A stretch of DNA of 64,000 nucleotides from Betaproteobacteria bacterium (GCA_016208415.1 JACQYB010000020.1:48713-112712); one strand, 5' to 3'; positions 50,439 to 62,609 are shown, numbered from the stretch's first letter. The notes: generated by a model not told the origin, from the letters alone. A program made the numbers and translations.

Positions 50439-50641
50439 ACAACCACCACAACAACTTCGGGACAAGGTGTGGACAAACCCACGCATTTCCCTGCACCCCG
50501 AAATGATCCACAATTCATCGACAGCCTACCCGAAGGCTTTTCCCGTGCCGCACCCACAAGCCAAGATCTTGATCACCCGCCCCTTTCTGCGCTTATCCCC
50601 AGAAAGCAGCCGAGCGTAAACATTACTTATCTCTTAAGAAA
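50439..50641 (+). other. Candidate replication origin (oriC) between dnaA and dnaN
   Basis: The 203-base non-coding spacer holds three DnaA-box-like nonamers, each one base from TTATCCACA or its complement: TGTGGACAA (50468-50476), TGATCCACA (50504-50512) and TTATCCCCA (50593-50601). An AT-rich stretch (about 50614-50645) abuts the dnaN start and could serve as the unwinding element. The parS pair lies 7 kb away, as expected near an origin. Confidence 0.6.
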
Positions 50642-54345
<3,704 letters not shown>

Positions 54346-54421
54346 CCGTGGCAGCGGCAGGCGGCCGCATCGTCTCGACGCATGGGCGGCGCTCCCCCCG
54401 CCTGGAAGGCAGCGACGAAGC

Positions 54422-54943
54422 CTACGCCGGCTGCCGCAGCAGCTCTTCCACCAGCGCCCGCAGCCTGCCGAAATCCGGTTCGCCCAAATAGCGCTGAACG
54501 ATGCGTCCGCGCCTGTCGATGAGGAAAGATGTCGGCGTCAGGCGCACGTCGCCGAAGCCCCGCGCCACGGCGCCGTCCGCGTCCAGCGCCACCGGGAACG
54601 GCAGGCCGGCGCGCTGCACGTAGGCCAGCACGTAATTGGGTGGGTCGTAGCTCATGGCCACCGCGATCGTCTCGAAGCCGCGCCCCGCAAAGCGCCGGTG
54701 CGTCTCGACCAGCCGCGGCATCTCCTTGACGCAGGTCTCACAGCTCGTCGCCCAGAAATTCACCAGCACCACCCGGCCGCGCAGATCCGCCGTGTTGATG
54801 CTTTCCCCCCCGATGGTCATGAATTTAACGTCCGGGGCGGGCGTGGTTTGCGTAAAAACGAAGTAAGCTGAAAGAACCAAGGCGGCGCTGGCCACGACGC
54901 CGACCGCTTTTGCGAACGCGGGCATCCGCTTCGGTTCTTCCAT
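54422..54943 (-). CDS. TlpA/ResA-type thiol-disulfide oxidoreductase
   Basis: The 173-residue protein has an N-terminal membrane anchor (AVGVVASAALVLSAYFVF), a thioredoxin fold with the redox pair C68/C71 in NFWATSCETCVKEMP, and the cis-proline region TPTSFLIDRRG. It acts on the periplasmic side, probably reducing client disulfides, for example in cytochrome c maturation; the client is unknown. ATG 54943 is only 25 bases from the divergent DUF4197 start. It is convergent with gyrB. Confidence 0.9.
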   Translation of the reverse strand: MEEPKRMPAFAKAVGVVASAALVLSAYFVFTQTTPAPDVKFMTIGGESINTADLRGRVVLVNFWATSCETCVKEMPRLVETHRRFAGRGFETIAVAMSYDPPNYVLAYVQRAGLPFPVALDADGAVARGFGDVRLTPTSFLIDRRGRIVQRYLGEPDFGRLRALVEELLRQPA

Positions 54944-54968
54944 TTCCGCCACACCCTGGAGACCCACA

Positions 54969-55643
54969 ATGAGCCGCATTCTGGGATTTTTCGCCCTCCT
55001 TGTCATCTGCGCCCCGGCCTGGGCACTGGGCCTTGGCGACATCTCCAACCAGGAGGCCTCCGGCGGCCTTAGGGAAGCCCTCACCCAGGGTGCCGGCCGC
55101 GCCGTGTCGGCCCTGGGCCGCAGCGACGGCTTCCTCGGCAATCCCAAGGTCAGGATTCCCCTGCCGGACGGGCTGCGCCAGGCCGAAGGCCTGATGCGCG
55201 GCCTGGGCATGGGCAAACAGGCCGACGAACTCATCACCGCCATGAACCGCGCCGCCGAGGCGGCCGTCCCCGAGGCCAAGACGCTGTTGGTCGATTCCAT
55301 CAAGCGCATGAGCGTGGACGACGCCAAGGGCATCCTCACCGGCGGCGACGATGCGGCGACCCAGTACTTCAAGCGCACCACCTCGACCCAACTGCGCGAG
55401 CGCTTCCTGCCCATCGTCCAGAAGGCCATCGGCAAGGTGCAACTCGCCGACAAGTACAACGCTTTCGCCTCCAAGGCATCGCGCTTCGGCATCCAGCAGC
55501 CCAAGCTCGACGACTACGTCACCGAAAAGGCGCTGGACGGCCTCTACCTCATGATCGCCGAGGAGGAGCGAGCGATCCGCACCAACCCCGTCGGCGCCGC
55601 CGGCAACCTGGCGAAGAAGGTGTTCGGCGCCCTCGGCGGCTGA
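54969..55643 (+). CDS. DUF4197 family exported protein
   Basis: The 224-residue protein has a signal peptide (ILGFFALLVICAPAWALG). It contains EASGGLREALTQGAGRAV, GFLGNPKVRIPLPDGL and KGILTGGDDAATQYFKRTT, which define DUF4197. The function is unknown; the family is periplasmic and widespread in proteobacteria. ATG 54969 follows a CTGGAGA ribosome-binding site. Its stop codon lies at the start of a 25-base tandem repeat. Confidence 0.9.
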   Translation: MSRILGFFALLVICAPAWALGLGDISNQEASGGLREALTQGAGRAVSALGRSDGFLGNPKVRIPLPDGLRQAEGLMRGLGMGKQADELITAMNRAAEAAVPEAKTLLVDSIKRMSVDDAKGILTGGDDAATQYFKRTTSTQLRERFLPIVQKAIGKVQLADKYNAFASKASRFGIQQPKLDDYVTEKALDGLYLMIAEEERAIRTNPVGAAGNLAKKVFGALGG

Positions 55644-55699
55644 GCGGCGAAGTCCGCGTTTCGTCTGAGCGGCGAAGTCCGCGTTTCGTCTGAGCGGCG
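55641..55699 (+). repeat. 25-base tandem repeat overlapping a stop codon
   Basis: Two perfect 25-base units at 55641-55665 and 55666-55690, each starting TGAGCGGCGAAGTCCGCG and ending TTTCGTC, are followed by a nine-base partial third copy. The first TGA is the stop codon of the DUF4197 gene. The rest of the spacer to 55878 contains a TAGAAT (55761-55766) that could be a -10 box for rep, without a clear -35. Confidence 0.9.
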
Positions 55700-55878
55700 C
55701 CCGTTGCGCCACGCCTGGGCGTTGATCGCCCTCCACCCCCGGCTTCGACTCTTTCCAGGGTAGAATCGCCGCCCGGCACCCGGGCCGGGGGACACCTCCC
55801 CTGCGTCGCCGTACTCCCGGTTCCGCCCCGGCCTGCCGACTGGCGTCCGGCCCGCTCCTGCCCTGCGCGAACCCAACC

Positions 55879-57939
55879 ATGCTTTCCCGACTCAACCCGG
55901 CCCAACGCGAAGCGGTCACCTATCTCGACGGGCCGCTGCTGGTGCTCGCCGGCGCGGGCAGCGGCAAGACCGGGGTGATCACCCACAAGATCGCGCACCT
56001 GGTCAGCGCCTGCGGCCTCGATCCGGCCCATGTCGCCGCCATCACGTTCACCAACAAGGCCGCCCGGGAGATGCTGACGCGGGTGCGCGCCCGCCTGCCG
56101 GAATCCTCCCTGGCGTCGCTGCAGATCTCCACCTTCCACGCCCTGGGGGTCCGCATCCTGCGCGCCGAGGCGGCGCAGCTCGAACTGAAGCCGCGCTTCT
56201 CCATCCTCGACGCCGCCGATGCCCTGGGCGTCCTGGCCGAGGGCAGCGGCGAGACCGACAAGGCGCGCCTCAAGTCGCTGCTGTGGCGCATCTCCGCCTG
56301 GAAGAACGCCCTGATCGCACCGCAAGCGGCCGAACACACCGCCGCCGACGAGGCGGAGCGCAGCGCCGCACGGCACTATGCCGCCTACGACCGCAGCCTG
56401 CGCGCCTACCAGGCGGTGGATTTCGACGATCTCATCGGCCTGCCGGTGCGCCTGTTCGACACCGACCCGCAGGCCCTGGCGCGCTGGCAGGCGCGGCTGC
56501 GCTACCTGCTGGTGGACGAATACCAGGACACCAACCGCTGCCAGTACCGCCTGCTGCGGCTGCTGGCCGGCCCACGCGGCGCCTTCACGGCGGTGGGCGA
56601 CGACGACCAGGCCATCTACGCCTGGCGCGGCGCCGACGTGGAAAACCTGCGCCTGCTGCAGCAGGACTACCCCCGCCTCAAGGTGGTGAAGCTGGAGCAG
56701 AACTACCGCTCCATGCAGCGCATCCTGCGCGCGGCAAACACCCTCATCGCCCACAACGACAAGCTGTTCGACAAGCGCCTGTGGTCCGAGCACGGCCAGG
56801 GCGATCCCATCCAGGCCACCGCCATGCACAACCCCGACCACGAGGCGGAATCGGTCGTCATGAAGCTCTCCGCCCACCACTTCGAGCATCGCGGCCGCTG
56901 GAGCGACTACGCCATCCTCTACCGCGCCAATCATCAGGCGCGGGCGTTCGAGCAGCACCTGCGCACCCACCGCATTCCCTACACCATCAGCGGCGGCAGT
57001 TCCTTCTTCGAGCGCGCGGAGATCAAGGACCTGACCGCCTACCTGCGCCTGATCGCCAACCACGACGACGACCCGGCCTTCATCCGCGCCATCACCACGC
57101 CGCGCCGCGGCATCGGCCCGCAGACGCTGGAGGCCCTCGGCCGCTACGCCGGCCAGCGTCACCTGGGCCTGTTCGCCGCACTCTTCGAAAGCGGCGCGGC
57201 CAGCCACGTGCCGCCACGGCAACTCGATGCCCTGCAGGAATTCGCCCGCTTCATCCACGGCCTGGAGTACCGCGTCCGCAGCGAGCCGGCGCGCGAACTG
57301 CTGCAGGAAATGCTGCGCGCCACAGGCTACGAGGCCTGGCTGTTCGACCATCTGGAGCCGCGCGAAGCCGAGGCCAGGTGGGCCAACGTGCGCGATTTCG
57401 TCGACTGGTTGGGACGCAAGGCGGAGGAGGACGGCAAGACGCTGCTGGACATCACCCAGTGGCTGGCCCTGCTCTCCCGCCTCGACAAGGACGACGCCGA
57501 CAACGATGCGGTGCAACTCGCCAGCCTCCACGCCGCCAAGGGGCTGGAATTCCGCCACGTCTTCCTGGTGGGCGTGGAGGAAGGCATCCTTCCGCACCGC
57601 GAAGCGATGGACGCCGGCAATGTCGACGAGGAACGGCGGCTCATGTATGTGGGCATCACCCGGGCCCGCCAGTCGCTGTTCATCAGCCATTGCCGGCGCC
57701 GGCCGCAGGGCCGGGAACTGCGACCCTGCGAACCGAGCCGCTTCATCCAGGAAATGACCACCGACGGCAGCGACGACATTCGCCACGCCGGCGAGGGCCA
57801 CGCCGATACCGCGCCCGACCGGGCTTGCGTCTCCGCCCGCCTGGCAGGCATGCGCGCCCTGCTGTCGCACAAGGAGCAGGGCCGGGCCGCCCCGGGTACG
57901 CCTCCGCCGTGCGGACCCGACACCCCATCCCATGACTGA
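55879..57939 (+). CDS. rep: ATP-dependent DNA helicase Rep (UvrD/Rep family)
   Basis: The 686-residue superfamily 1A helicase begins MLSRLNPAQREAVTYLDGP. It shows VLAGAGSGKTGVITHKIAHL (Walker A), ITFTNKAAREM (Ia), STFHALGVRILR, VDEYQDTN (Walker B), GDDDQAIYAWRGAD (III), and motifs V-VI in LASLHAAKGLEFRHVFLVG and EERRLMYVGITRA. The length and the NxAQREAV start fit Rep more than UvrD. It removes proteins ahead of replication forks. Confidence 0.92.
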   Translation: MLSRLNPAQREAVTYLDGPLLVLAGAGSGKTGVITHKIAHLVSACGLDPAHVAAITFTNKAAREMLTRVRARLPESSLASLQISTFHALGVRILRAEAAQLELKPRFSILDAADALGVLAEGSGETDKARLKSLLWRISAWKNALIAPQAAEHTAADEAERSAARHYAAYDRSLRAYQAVDFDDLIGLPVRLFDTDPQALARWQARLRYLLVDEYQDTNRCQYRLLRLLAGPRGAFTAVGDDDQAIYAWRGADVENLRLLQQDYPRLKVVKLEQNYRSMQRILRAANTLIAHNDKLFDKRLWSEHGQGDPIQATAMHNPDHEAESVVMKLSAHHFEHRGRWSDYAILYRANHQARAFEQHLRTHRIPYTISGGSSFFERAEIKDLTAYLRLIANHDDDPAFIRAITTPRRGIGPQTLEALGRYAGQRHLGLFAALFESGAASHVPPRQLDALQEFARFIHGLEYRVRSEPARELLQEMLRATGYEAWLFDHLEPREAEARWANVRDFVDWLGRKAEEDGKTLLDITQWLALLSRLDKDDADNDAVQLASLHAAKGLEFRHVFLVGVEEGILPHREAMDAGNVDEERRLMYVGITRARQSLFISHCRRRPQGRELRPCEPSRFIQEMTTDGSDDIRHAGEGHADTAPDRACVSARLAGMRALLSHKEQGRAAPGTPPPCGPDTPSHD

Positions 57940-58076
57940 CCGCGGTAGCCCGCCGCCGCTCCGCCACTCCATCATTGCGGGCACGTCACAAAAGGGGTAG
58001 CCTCGATGCAGGTCCGGGCGATTGCAGTACGCATGAACCGCCCGGGCATAATCCAGGATCGAAAGGGAGGCACCCC

Positions 58077-58388
58077 ATGGCAGACGTTTCGGAAGTCGGC
58101 AAGGACAAACTGGTGGCGGATCTCAAGCTGGTCATTGGAGACGCCGAGGAATTGCTGCGCCTTTCGGCCCACCAGGCCGGCGACAAAGTCGCGGAACTGC
58201 GCGTGAAGATGCAGGATCACCTCACTTCCGCCCGCGCCCGCCTCTCGGATGCCGAGAGCGTGGTCGTGGAACAGACCCGCGCCGCGGCGCGCGCCACCGA
58301 CGACTACGTTCATGACAATCCCTGGCGCGCCATCGGCGTGGCTGCCGGTGTGGGCCTCGTGCTCGGCATGCTGATCGGGCGGCGCTAG
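58077..58388 (+). CDS. DUF883/ElaB-YqjD family membrane-anchored protein
   Basis: The 103-residue protein has an N-terminal amphipathic coiled coil (KLVADLKLVIGDAEELLRLS...ARARLSDAE) and a C-terminal single membrane anchor (NPWRAIGVAAGVGLVLGMLI) ending in GRR, the ElaB/YqjD plan. Such proteins tether stationary-phase ribosomes to the membrane in E. coli. A strong AGGGAGG ribosome-binding site precedes ATG 58077. It heads a trio with YqjE- and YqjK-like genes. Confidence 0.9.
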   Translation: MADVSEVGKDKLVADLKLVIGDAEELLRLSAHQAGDKVAELRVKMQDHLTSARARLSDAESVVVEQTRAAARATDDYVHDNPWRAIGVAAGVGLVLGMLIGRR

Positions 58389-58437
58389 CCCGCAGTCCCC
58401 GAGCTTCGCGTTGCCAGCCCGCGCCAGCACGCCGTCC

Positions 58438-58833
58438 ATGTCCGGGCCCACCGGCGAAGGGGGGTTGTCCGCCTCACTGCACCGCCTCGCCGCCACCGCG
58501 CTGGGGTTGGTGCACAGCCGCCTGGAACTTCTTGCCACCGAACTGGAAGAGGAAAAGGTCCGGCTTGGCGGCGTCCTGTGGTTCGGCATCGCGGCCTTTT
58601 TCTTTCTCGGCTTCGGGGTCGTCCTCCTGGCGCTCACGCTCACCGTGCTGTTCTGGGACAGCCACCGCCTCCTGGGGCTGGCGGTCTTCACCACCGTCTT
58701 TCTGGTGCTGGGCGTCGTCGCGGTACTGCTGGCCAGGCGCTATGCCGCCATGGGTCGGGGGGTTTTCAGCGCCAGCCTGGCGGAACTCCACCGCGACCGC
58801 GAGGCGGTGGATCCGCAGCGCCCCGGGCAATGA
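58438..58833 (+). CDS. YqjE-like phage-holin-family membrane protein
   Basis: The 131-residue protein has a helical N-terminus (LHRLAATALGLVHSRLELLA, then TELEEEKVRLGG) and two strong membrane segments (FGIAAFFFLGFGVVLLALTL; LGLAVFTTVFLVLGVVAVLL). This pattern is the holin-X/YqjE family (DUF1469). Despite the name, chromosomal members are not phage genes. ATG 58438 lies 49 bases after the DUF883 gene. Confidence 0.85.
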   Translation: MSGPTGEGGLSASLHRLAATALGLVHSRLELLATELEEEKVRLGGVLWFGIAAFFFLGFGVVLLALTLTVLFWDSHRLLGLAVFTTVFLVLGVVAVLLARRYAAMGRGVFSASLAELHRDREAVDPQRPGQ

Positions 58834-58978
58834 ACCACCCCCACACTCACAATGTTCGCGAAGGGCTCGCCTTGCACGGCTCGCCCGTTTCGGCGGCGCA
58901 AAGCGGTGCTTTGCGAAACCCCGCCTCAACCCCCGCGGGGGGGGCGCATGCCTCCCTTGGGGCGGCCGGGCGGGAGGC

Positions 58979-59308
58979 ATGAATCCCCGCCTGATCGAAC
59001 TGGCGCAGCGGCGCGCCCGACTGCAGGCGCAGGCCGAGGGGCAGCGCCGCGCCCTGGCCGAGGACCTTGCCCCGCTCGCAAGGGGACTGCAGTGGGTGGA
59101 TCGCGCCCGGGAGGCCGCCCGCTGGTTGGGCCGCCACGCCCATCTCGTGGCCGCGGCGGCGCTCGTGGTGGCCGTGCTGCGTCCGCGGCGCACCCTGCGC
59201 TGGCTTCGCCGGGGCTTTGTGGCGTGGCAGTTCGCGCGCCGCGCCCGCCCGCCCGTGCTGGCCTTCATGGCGGGACTGCGGGAAACGAAGCGGCCCGCCC
59301 CGCGCTGA
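58979..59308 (+). CDS. YqjK-like small protein
   Basis: The 109-residue arginine-rich protein begins MNPRLIELAQRRARLQAQAE, like YqjK proteins, and has one moderately hydrophobic segment (AHLVAAAALVVAVL). It follows the DUF883-YqjE pair as in E. coli yqjDEK. The 145-base spacer before it (58834-58978) contains GC-rich palindromic sequence, including CTTGGGGCGGCCGGGCGG, which resembles the inverse of the dispersed repeat unit near metW. The GGGAGG lies only one base before the ATG, so the start is uncertain. Confidence 0.7.
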   Translation: MNPRLIELAQRRARLQAQAEGQRRALAEDLAPLARGLQWVDRAREAARWLGRHAHLVAAAALVVAVLRPRRTLRWLRRGFVAWQFARRARPPVLAFMAGLRETKRPAPR

Positions 59309-59347
59309 GGCGAACGACCCCCCCCCGGGCTTCACCGCCGCCGGCCG

Positions 59348-59962
59348 TCAGGCCGGGATGTGGCCGCTGGCGTCGACGATGGCGGCGTATAGCTCGCCGT
59401 AGGTGCGGGTGACGGGGAACTGCGGAAAATCGGCGATGACGTTGGCCGGCGGGCAGAAGAAGATGCCGGCGTGGGCTTCACCGAGCATGCTGGTGTCGTT
59501 GTACGAATCGCCGGCGGCGATGGTGCCGAAGTTCAGCGCCTTGAGTGCCTTCACCGACTCGCGCTTCTGGTCCTTCATGCGCAGGTGGTAGCTGCGCACC
59601 CGTCCCGCCTCATCCACCCCGAGCCGGTGGCAGAACAGGGTCGGGTGGCCGAGCTGGCGCATGAGCGGCGCGGCGAACTCGTAGAAGGTATCGGACAGGA
59701 TGATCACCTGGAAGCGCTCGCGCAGCGCGTCGAGGCACTCCCGCGCCCCGGGCAGCGGCCCCATGCCGTCGATCACCTGCTGGATGTCGGGCAGCCCGAG
59801 CCCGTGCCGGTTGAGGATGTCGATGCGCCCGGTCATGAGCTTGTCGTAGTCCGGCTCGTCGCGGGTGGTTTTCGACAGTTCGGCAATGCCGGTGCGCTTC
59901 GAGAATTCGATCCAGATCTCGGGAACCAGCACGCCTTCCAGATCAAGACAGACAACCTGCAC
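59348..59962 (-). CDS. thrH: Bifunctional phosphoserine phosphatase / homoserine phosphotransferase ThrH
   Basis: The 204-residue HAD-superfamily enzyme begins VQVVCLDLEGVLVPEIW from a GTG at 59962. Motif I is the ThrH-type DLEG, motif II is ILSDTFYEFA, and motif III is AAGDSYNDTSML. Pseudomonas ThrH dephosphorylates phosphoserine and can transfer the phosphate to homoserine. The open frame continues upstream for 163 codons without related sequence. It is separated from the downstream YqjK-like gene by a convergent 39-base gap. Confidence 0.9.
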   Translation of the reverse strand: MQVVCLDLEGVLVPEIWIEFSKRTGIAELSKTTRDEPDYDKLMTGRIDILNRHGLGLPDIQQVIDGMGPLPGARECLDALRERFQVIILSDTFYEFAAPLMRQLGHPTLFCHRLGVDEAGRVRSYHLRMKDQKRESVKALKALNFGTIAAGDSYNDTSMLGEAHAGIFFCPPANVIADFPQFPVTRTYGELYAAIVDASGHIPA

Positions 59963-60060
59963 CGCGCGCTCCTTGTTCGTCGATGGCGCCCGCCGCGCCT
60001 TCTTCGGCGGGCGGCGGGGTCGGGGGGAAACGAAAGGCGGGATTGTACCGCGCCCCCGCC

Positions 60061-61758
60061 TCACGACGCGCCGTCGTTGCGCTCCAGCATGCGTTGCACC
60101 CAGGGCAGCAGCAGGTAGGCCGGAAAGGCCAGGAAGAAGGTCAGCAGGAAGTAGGGCCCGTAGCCCCAGGCCTGGGCGCCGAGGCCGCCGGCCCAGCCGG
60201 CCACGGAGCGCGACGCGGCGAACACCGACGACAGCAGAGCGTACTCCGCGGCGCTGTGTTCGCGGTTCACGATGGCCATGAGGAAGGCCAGGAACGCCGC
60301 CGTGCCCAGCCCGCCGGTGAAGGACTCCAGGGCGCTGGCGGCATAGAGCAGGGTGCGGTGGTCCATGTCCGGCACGCCGTGCAGGGGGATCAGCCAGGCG
60401 GCCAGGGCGTAGCCGAGATTGGACGCGGCCTGGGCCAGCCCCAGCACCCACAGGGCGCGGAAGATCCCCACCCGGTCGCAGTACCAGCCGCCCAGCAGGC
60501 CACCGGCAATCGACAGGCCGAGTCCGATGTTCACCGACACCAGGCCGATCTCGGTGGCGGAGAAGCCGGCGTCCACCCAGAACGGCTTGACCATGAAGCC
60601 CATGGAAGCGTCGGCCAGCTTGAAGGTGAGCACGAACACCAGCACCGGCAGGATGCCGGGACGGCGCAGCAGTTCCATCAGCGCGCCGAACATGGGTCCC
60701 CGCGCGAGGGCCTCGGCGGCGTCGCGGGGGGTGTGAGCCCCCACGCTTCGCTGCCCCCCGAGGGGGCTGCCCCCGTCTTGGTGAGGCCCGTCGCCGGGCG
60801 CGTGAGCCCCCACGCTGCGCTGCCCCACCAGGGGGCTACCCCCGGCTAGGGGCGGCCCGTCGCCGGCGGCGTGAGCCCCCACGCTTCGCTGCCCCCCAGG
60901 GGGGCTGCCCCGGGTTAGGGGCGGCCCGTCGCCGGGGGTGCGGCTGCGCATCCACAATGCCGCCGCCAGCGCGGCCGCTGCAAACCCGCCCACGACCGGC
61001 CAGAATCCGGGCCAGTTCGCCGACCAGCGCAGGGCTCCGTCCACCAGCCACAGCGTCGCCAGCGCCAGCGCCAGCAGGGCAGCCAGGGCGAAGGGCTGGT
61101 GCGCCACGGCGCGCAGTTCCGACCCCAACGTCGGCCCCGGCGGGCGTTCGCGTCGCCGCTCCCGCGGCGCTGCCAGCGACGCCGCCGCGCACAGTGTGAA
61201 CAACACCGCCGCCACGACGAAGGCGCCGCTCCAGCCGAGCACGTCGGAGGCCATGAGCACCACCCCCGACGAGAGCATGCCGACGCGGTAGAAGCCGATG
61301 CGCAGGCCGTTGCCGCGACCCATCTCGTCGCGCCGCAGCATCTCGATGGTGTAGCCGTCGATGGCGATGTCGTTGGTGGCGGAAAGCACCGCGAACACGG
61401 CGATGGCCCCCCACACCCATACCGGCAGCCCGGCCTGCCAGGCAAAGGCCAGCATTACCAGCCCCATGCCCAAATCCGCAGCGGCCATCCAGCGGCGGTG
61501 GTGGCGGTAGTGGTCGAGGGCCGGCGCCCACAGGAACTTCAGGGTCCACGCCAGCCCCAGCAGCGACAGTGCGCCGATGCTCTTCAGGTCCACGCCCTGC
61601 TGACGGAAATAAACCGGAAACAGCTCGTAGAAGGCACCGAGGGGAAAGCCCTCGGTGAAATAGAGCACCGCCACCCAGAAGAACGGCGAGCGCAGCAGCG
61701 GCGCGCGCCGCCCCAAATCACGGGCCGCCGCGGCGGGGGCCTGCGCCTCATCGCCCAC
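60061..61758 (-). CDS. AmpG/PAT-type MFS transporter with a repeat-encoded cytoplasmic insertion
   Basis: The 565-residue protein begins MGDEAQAPAAAARD, then SPFFWVAVLYFTEGFPLGAF, the start of helix 1 in AmpG-like permeases (muropeptide or acyl-CoA type). About 12 membrane helices are visible, with SATNDIAIDGYTIEM and ESFTGGLGTAAFLAFLM typical of the family. Between helices 6-8 and the later half (about residues 273-342), an inserted Gly/Pro-rich stretch contains three copies of a 23-residue unit (GDGPPL..GSP.GGQRSVGAH). It is encoded by a 69-base tandem repeat. Without it the protein would have about the usual length. The substrate is unknown. Confidence 0.85.
   Translation of the reverse strand: MGDEAQAPAAAARDLGRRAPLLRSPFFWVAVLYFTEGFPLGAFYELFPVYFRQQGVDLKSIGALSLLGLAWTLKFLWAPALDHYRHHRRWMAAADLGMGLVMLAFAWQAGLPVWVWGAIAVFAVLSATNDIAIDGYTIEMLRRDEMGRGNGLRIGFYRVGMLSSGVVLMASDVLGWSGAFVVAAVLFTLCAAASLAAPRERRRERPPGPTLGSELRAVAHQPFALAALLALALATLWLVDGALRWSANWPGFWPVVGGFAAAALAAALWMRSRTPGDGPPLTRGSPPGGQRSVGAHAAGDGPPLAGGSPLVGQRSVGAHAPGDGPHQDGGSPLGGQRSVGAHTPRDAAEALARGPMFGALMELLRRPGILPVLVFVLTFKLADASMGFMVKPFWVDAGFSATEIGLVSVNIGLGLSIAGGLLGGWYCDRVGIFRALWVLGLAQAASNLGYALAAWLIPLHGVPDMDHRTLLYAASALESFTGGLGTAAFLAFLMAIVNREHSAAEYALLSSVFAASRSVAGWAGGLGAQAWGYGPYFLLTFFLAFPAYLLLPWVQRMLERNDGAS
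60733..60939. repeat. 3 x 69-base tandem repeat, in frame within the MFS gene
   Basis: Units start at 60733, 60802 and 60871, each beginning GTGAGCCCCCACGCT and containing the reverse of the dispersed core (CCCCCACGCTTCGCTGCC at 60738-60755, a one-base variant at 60807-60824, and an exact copy at 60876-60893). The units differ at several bases, so the array is not very recent. Sixty-nine bases equal 23 codons, preserving the frame. Confidence 0.92.
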
Positions 61759-61806
61759 GCTTCGTCCCTCCGTGCCGCAGCCCCGGCGACGCGCGTCTCG
61801 TCCGGG

Positions 61807-62403
61807 CTACGCGCCGCGACACAAGCGATACACCGCCAGGCTGCCGAGGAAGTTCGGTTCCTCGGTGATCTCGCGCCCGGCGTCGAAGACCTTGCGCTCG
61901 CGGATGACGATGCCGCGCGGGGCGCAGAACTCCTCGAAATCCGTGATGGTGAAGAAGCGCACGTTGGGCGAGTCGAACCACTGGTGCGGCAGGCTCTCCG
62001 ACACCGGCATGCGCCCGTCGAGGATGGCGCGGCGGTGCTTCCAGTAGCCGAAGTTGGGGAAGCTCACCACCGCCTCGCGCCCCACCCGCAGCATCTCGAA
62101 CAGGATGCGTTCGGTGTGGCGCATGGCCTGCAGCGTCAGCGACAGGATGACGTGCTGGAAGGCGCCGTCCTCGAAGTCCGCCAGCCCCTCCTCCAGGTCG
62201 CTCTGGATGACGTTGATGCCGCGGCCGATGGCCGCCAGCACGCGGGCGTCGTCGATCTCGACGCCCCAGCCGCGCACGCCGCGGCTGTCGATGAGCAGCC
62301 TGAGCAGGGCGCCGTCGCCGCAGCCCAGGTCCAGCACCCGCTCGCCCGGCTGCACCCAGCCGGCGATCACGTTGAAGTCGGGACGGTCGAGGGTGTCGGT
62401 CAT
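61807..62403 (-). CDS. metW: Methionine biosynthesis protein MetW
   Basis: The 198-residue SAM-methyltransferase-like protein has VLDLGCGDGALLRLLI and SLTLQAMRHTERILFEMLRV, then VSFPNFGYWKHR, the MetW hallmark. MetW works with MetX (homoserine acyltransferase) and is normally encoded just after metX. Here the 72-base repeat array begins immediately 5' of the ATG at 62403, and the bases before it (GGCGGCGCC) contain no Shine-Dalgarno. The IS element lies beyond, so metX is not adjacent in this window. The repeat frame is open into metW, so an N-terminal extension is possible. Confidence 0.92.
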   Translation of the reverse strand: MTDTLDRPDFNVIAGWVQPGERVLDLGCGDGALLRLLIDSRGVRGWGVEIDDARVLAAIGRGINVIQSDLEEGLADFEDGAFQHVILSLTLQAMRHTERILFEMLRVGREAVVSFPNFGYWKHRRAILDGRMPVSESLPHQWFDSPNVRFFTITDFEEFCAPRGIVIRERKVFDAGREITEEPNFLGSLAVYRLCRGA

Positions 62404-62404
62404 G

Positions 62405-62591
62405 GCGCCGCCGGGCCGCCCCAAGGCGTCATGCAGCCCCCTTGGGGGGCAGCGAAGCGTGGGGGCCGTTCCCATGGCGCCGCCGGGCCGCCCCAAGGCG
62501 CCAGGTGCCCCCCCAGGGGGCAGCGCAGCGTGGGGGTCGTAAGCATCGGCGCCGCCGGGCCGCCCCACGGCGTCATGTGCCCCCCCGGGGG
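62405..62591. repeat. 72-base tandem repeat array 5' of metW, truncated by the IS element
   Basis: Units start at 62405, 62477 and 62549, each beginning GCGCCGCCGGGCCGCCCCA. The first two continue through the dispersed core (62448-62465; 62519-62536 with one change, GCGCAGC). The third breaks off after CCCCCCGGGGG, where the IS inverted repeat begins. Nothing else is seen in the 62404-62609 spacer. Confidence 0.92.
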
Positions 62592-62608
62592 CATAAGCGC
62601 TAACATAA
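62587..62608 (+). repeat. Left terminal inverted repeat of the IS element
   Basis: Five G followed by CATAAGCGCTAACATAA; an exact inverse of the right end. The transposase ATG begins two bases later. Confidence 0.9.
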
Positions 62609-62609
62609 C

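Noticed and set aside
58438..58833. Prophage holin
   Set aside because: The gene sits in the DUF883-YqjE-YqjK housekeeping cluster and no other phage gene is nearby.
60733..62591. CRISPR array from the regularly spaced repeats
   Set aside because: Units are contiguous tandem repeats without unique spacers, and no cas genes are present.
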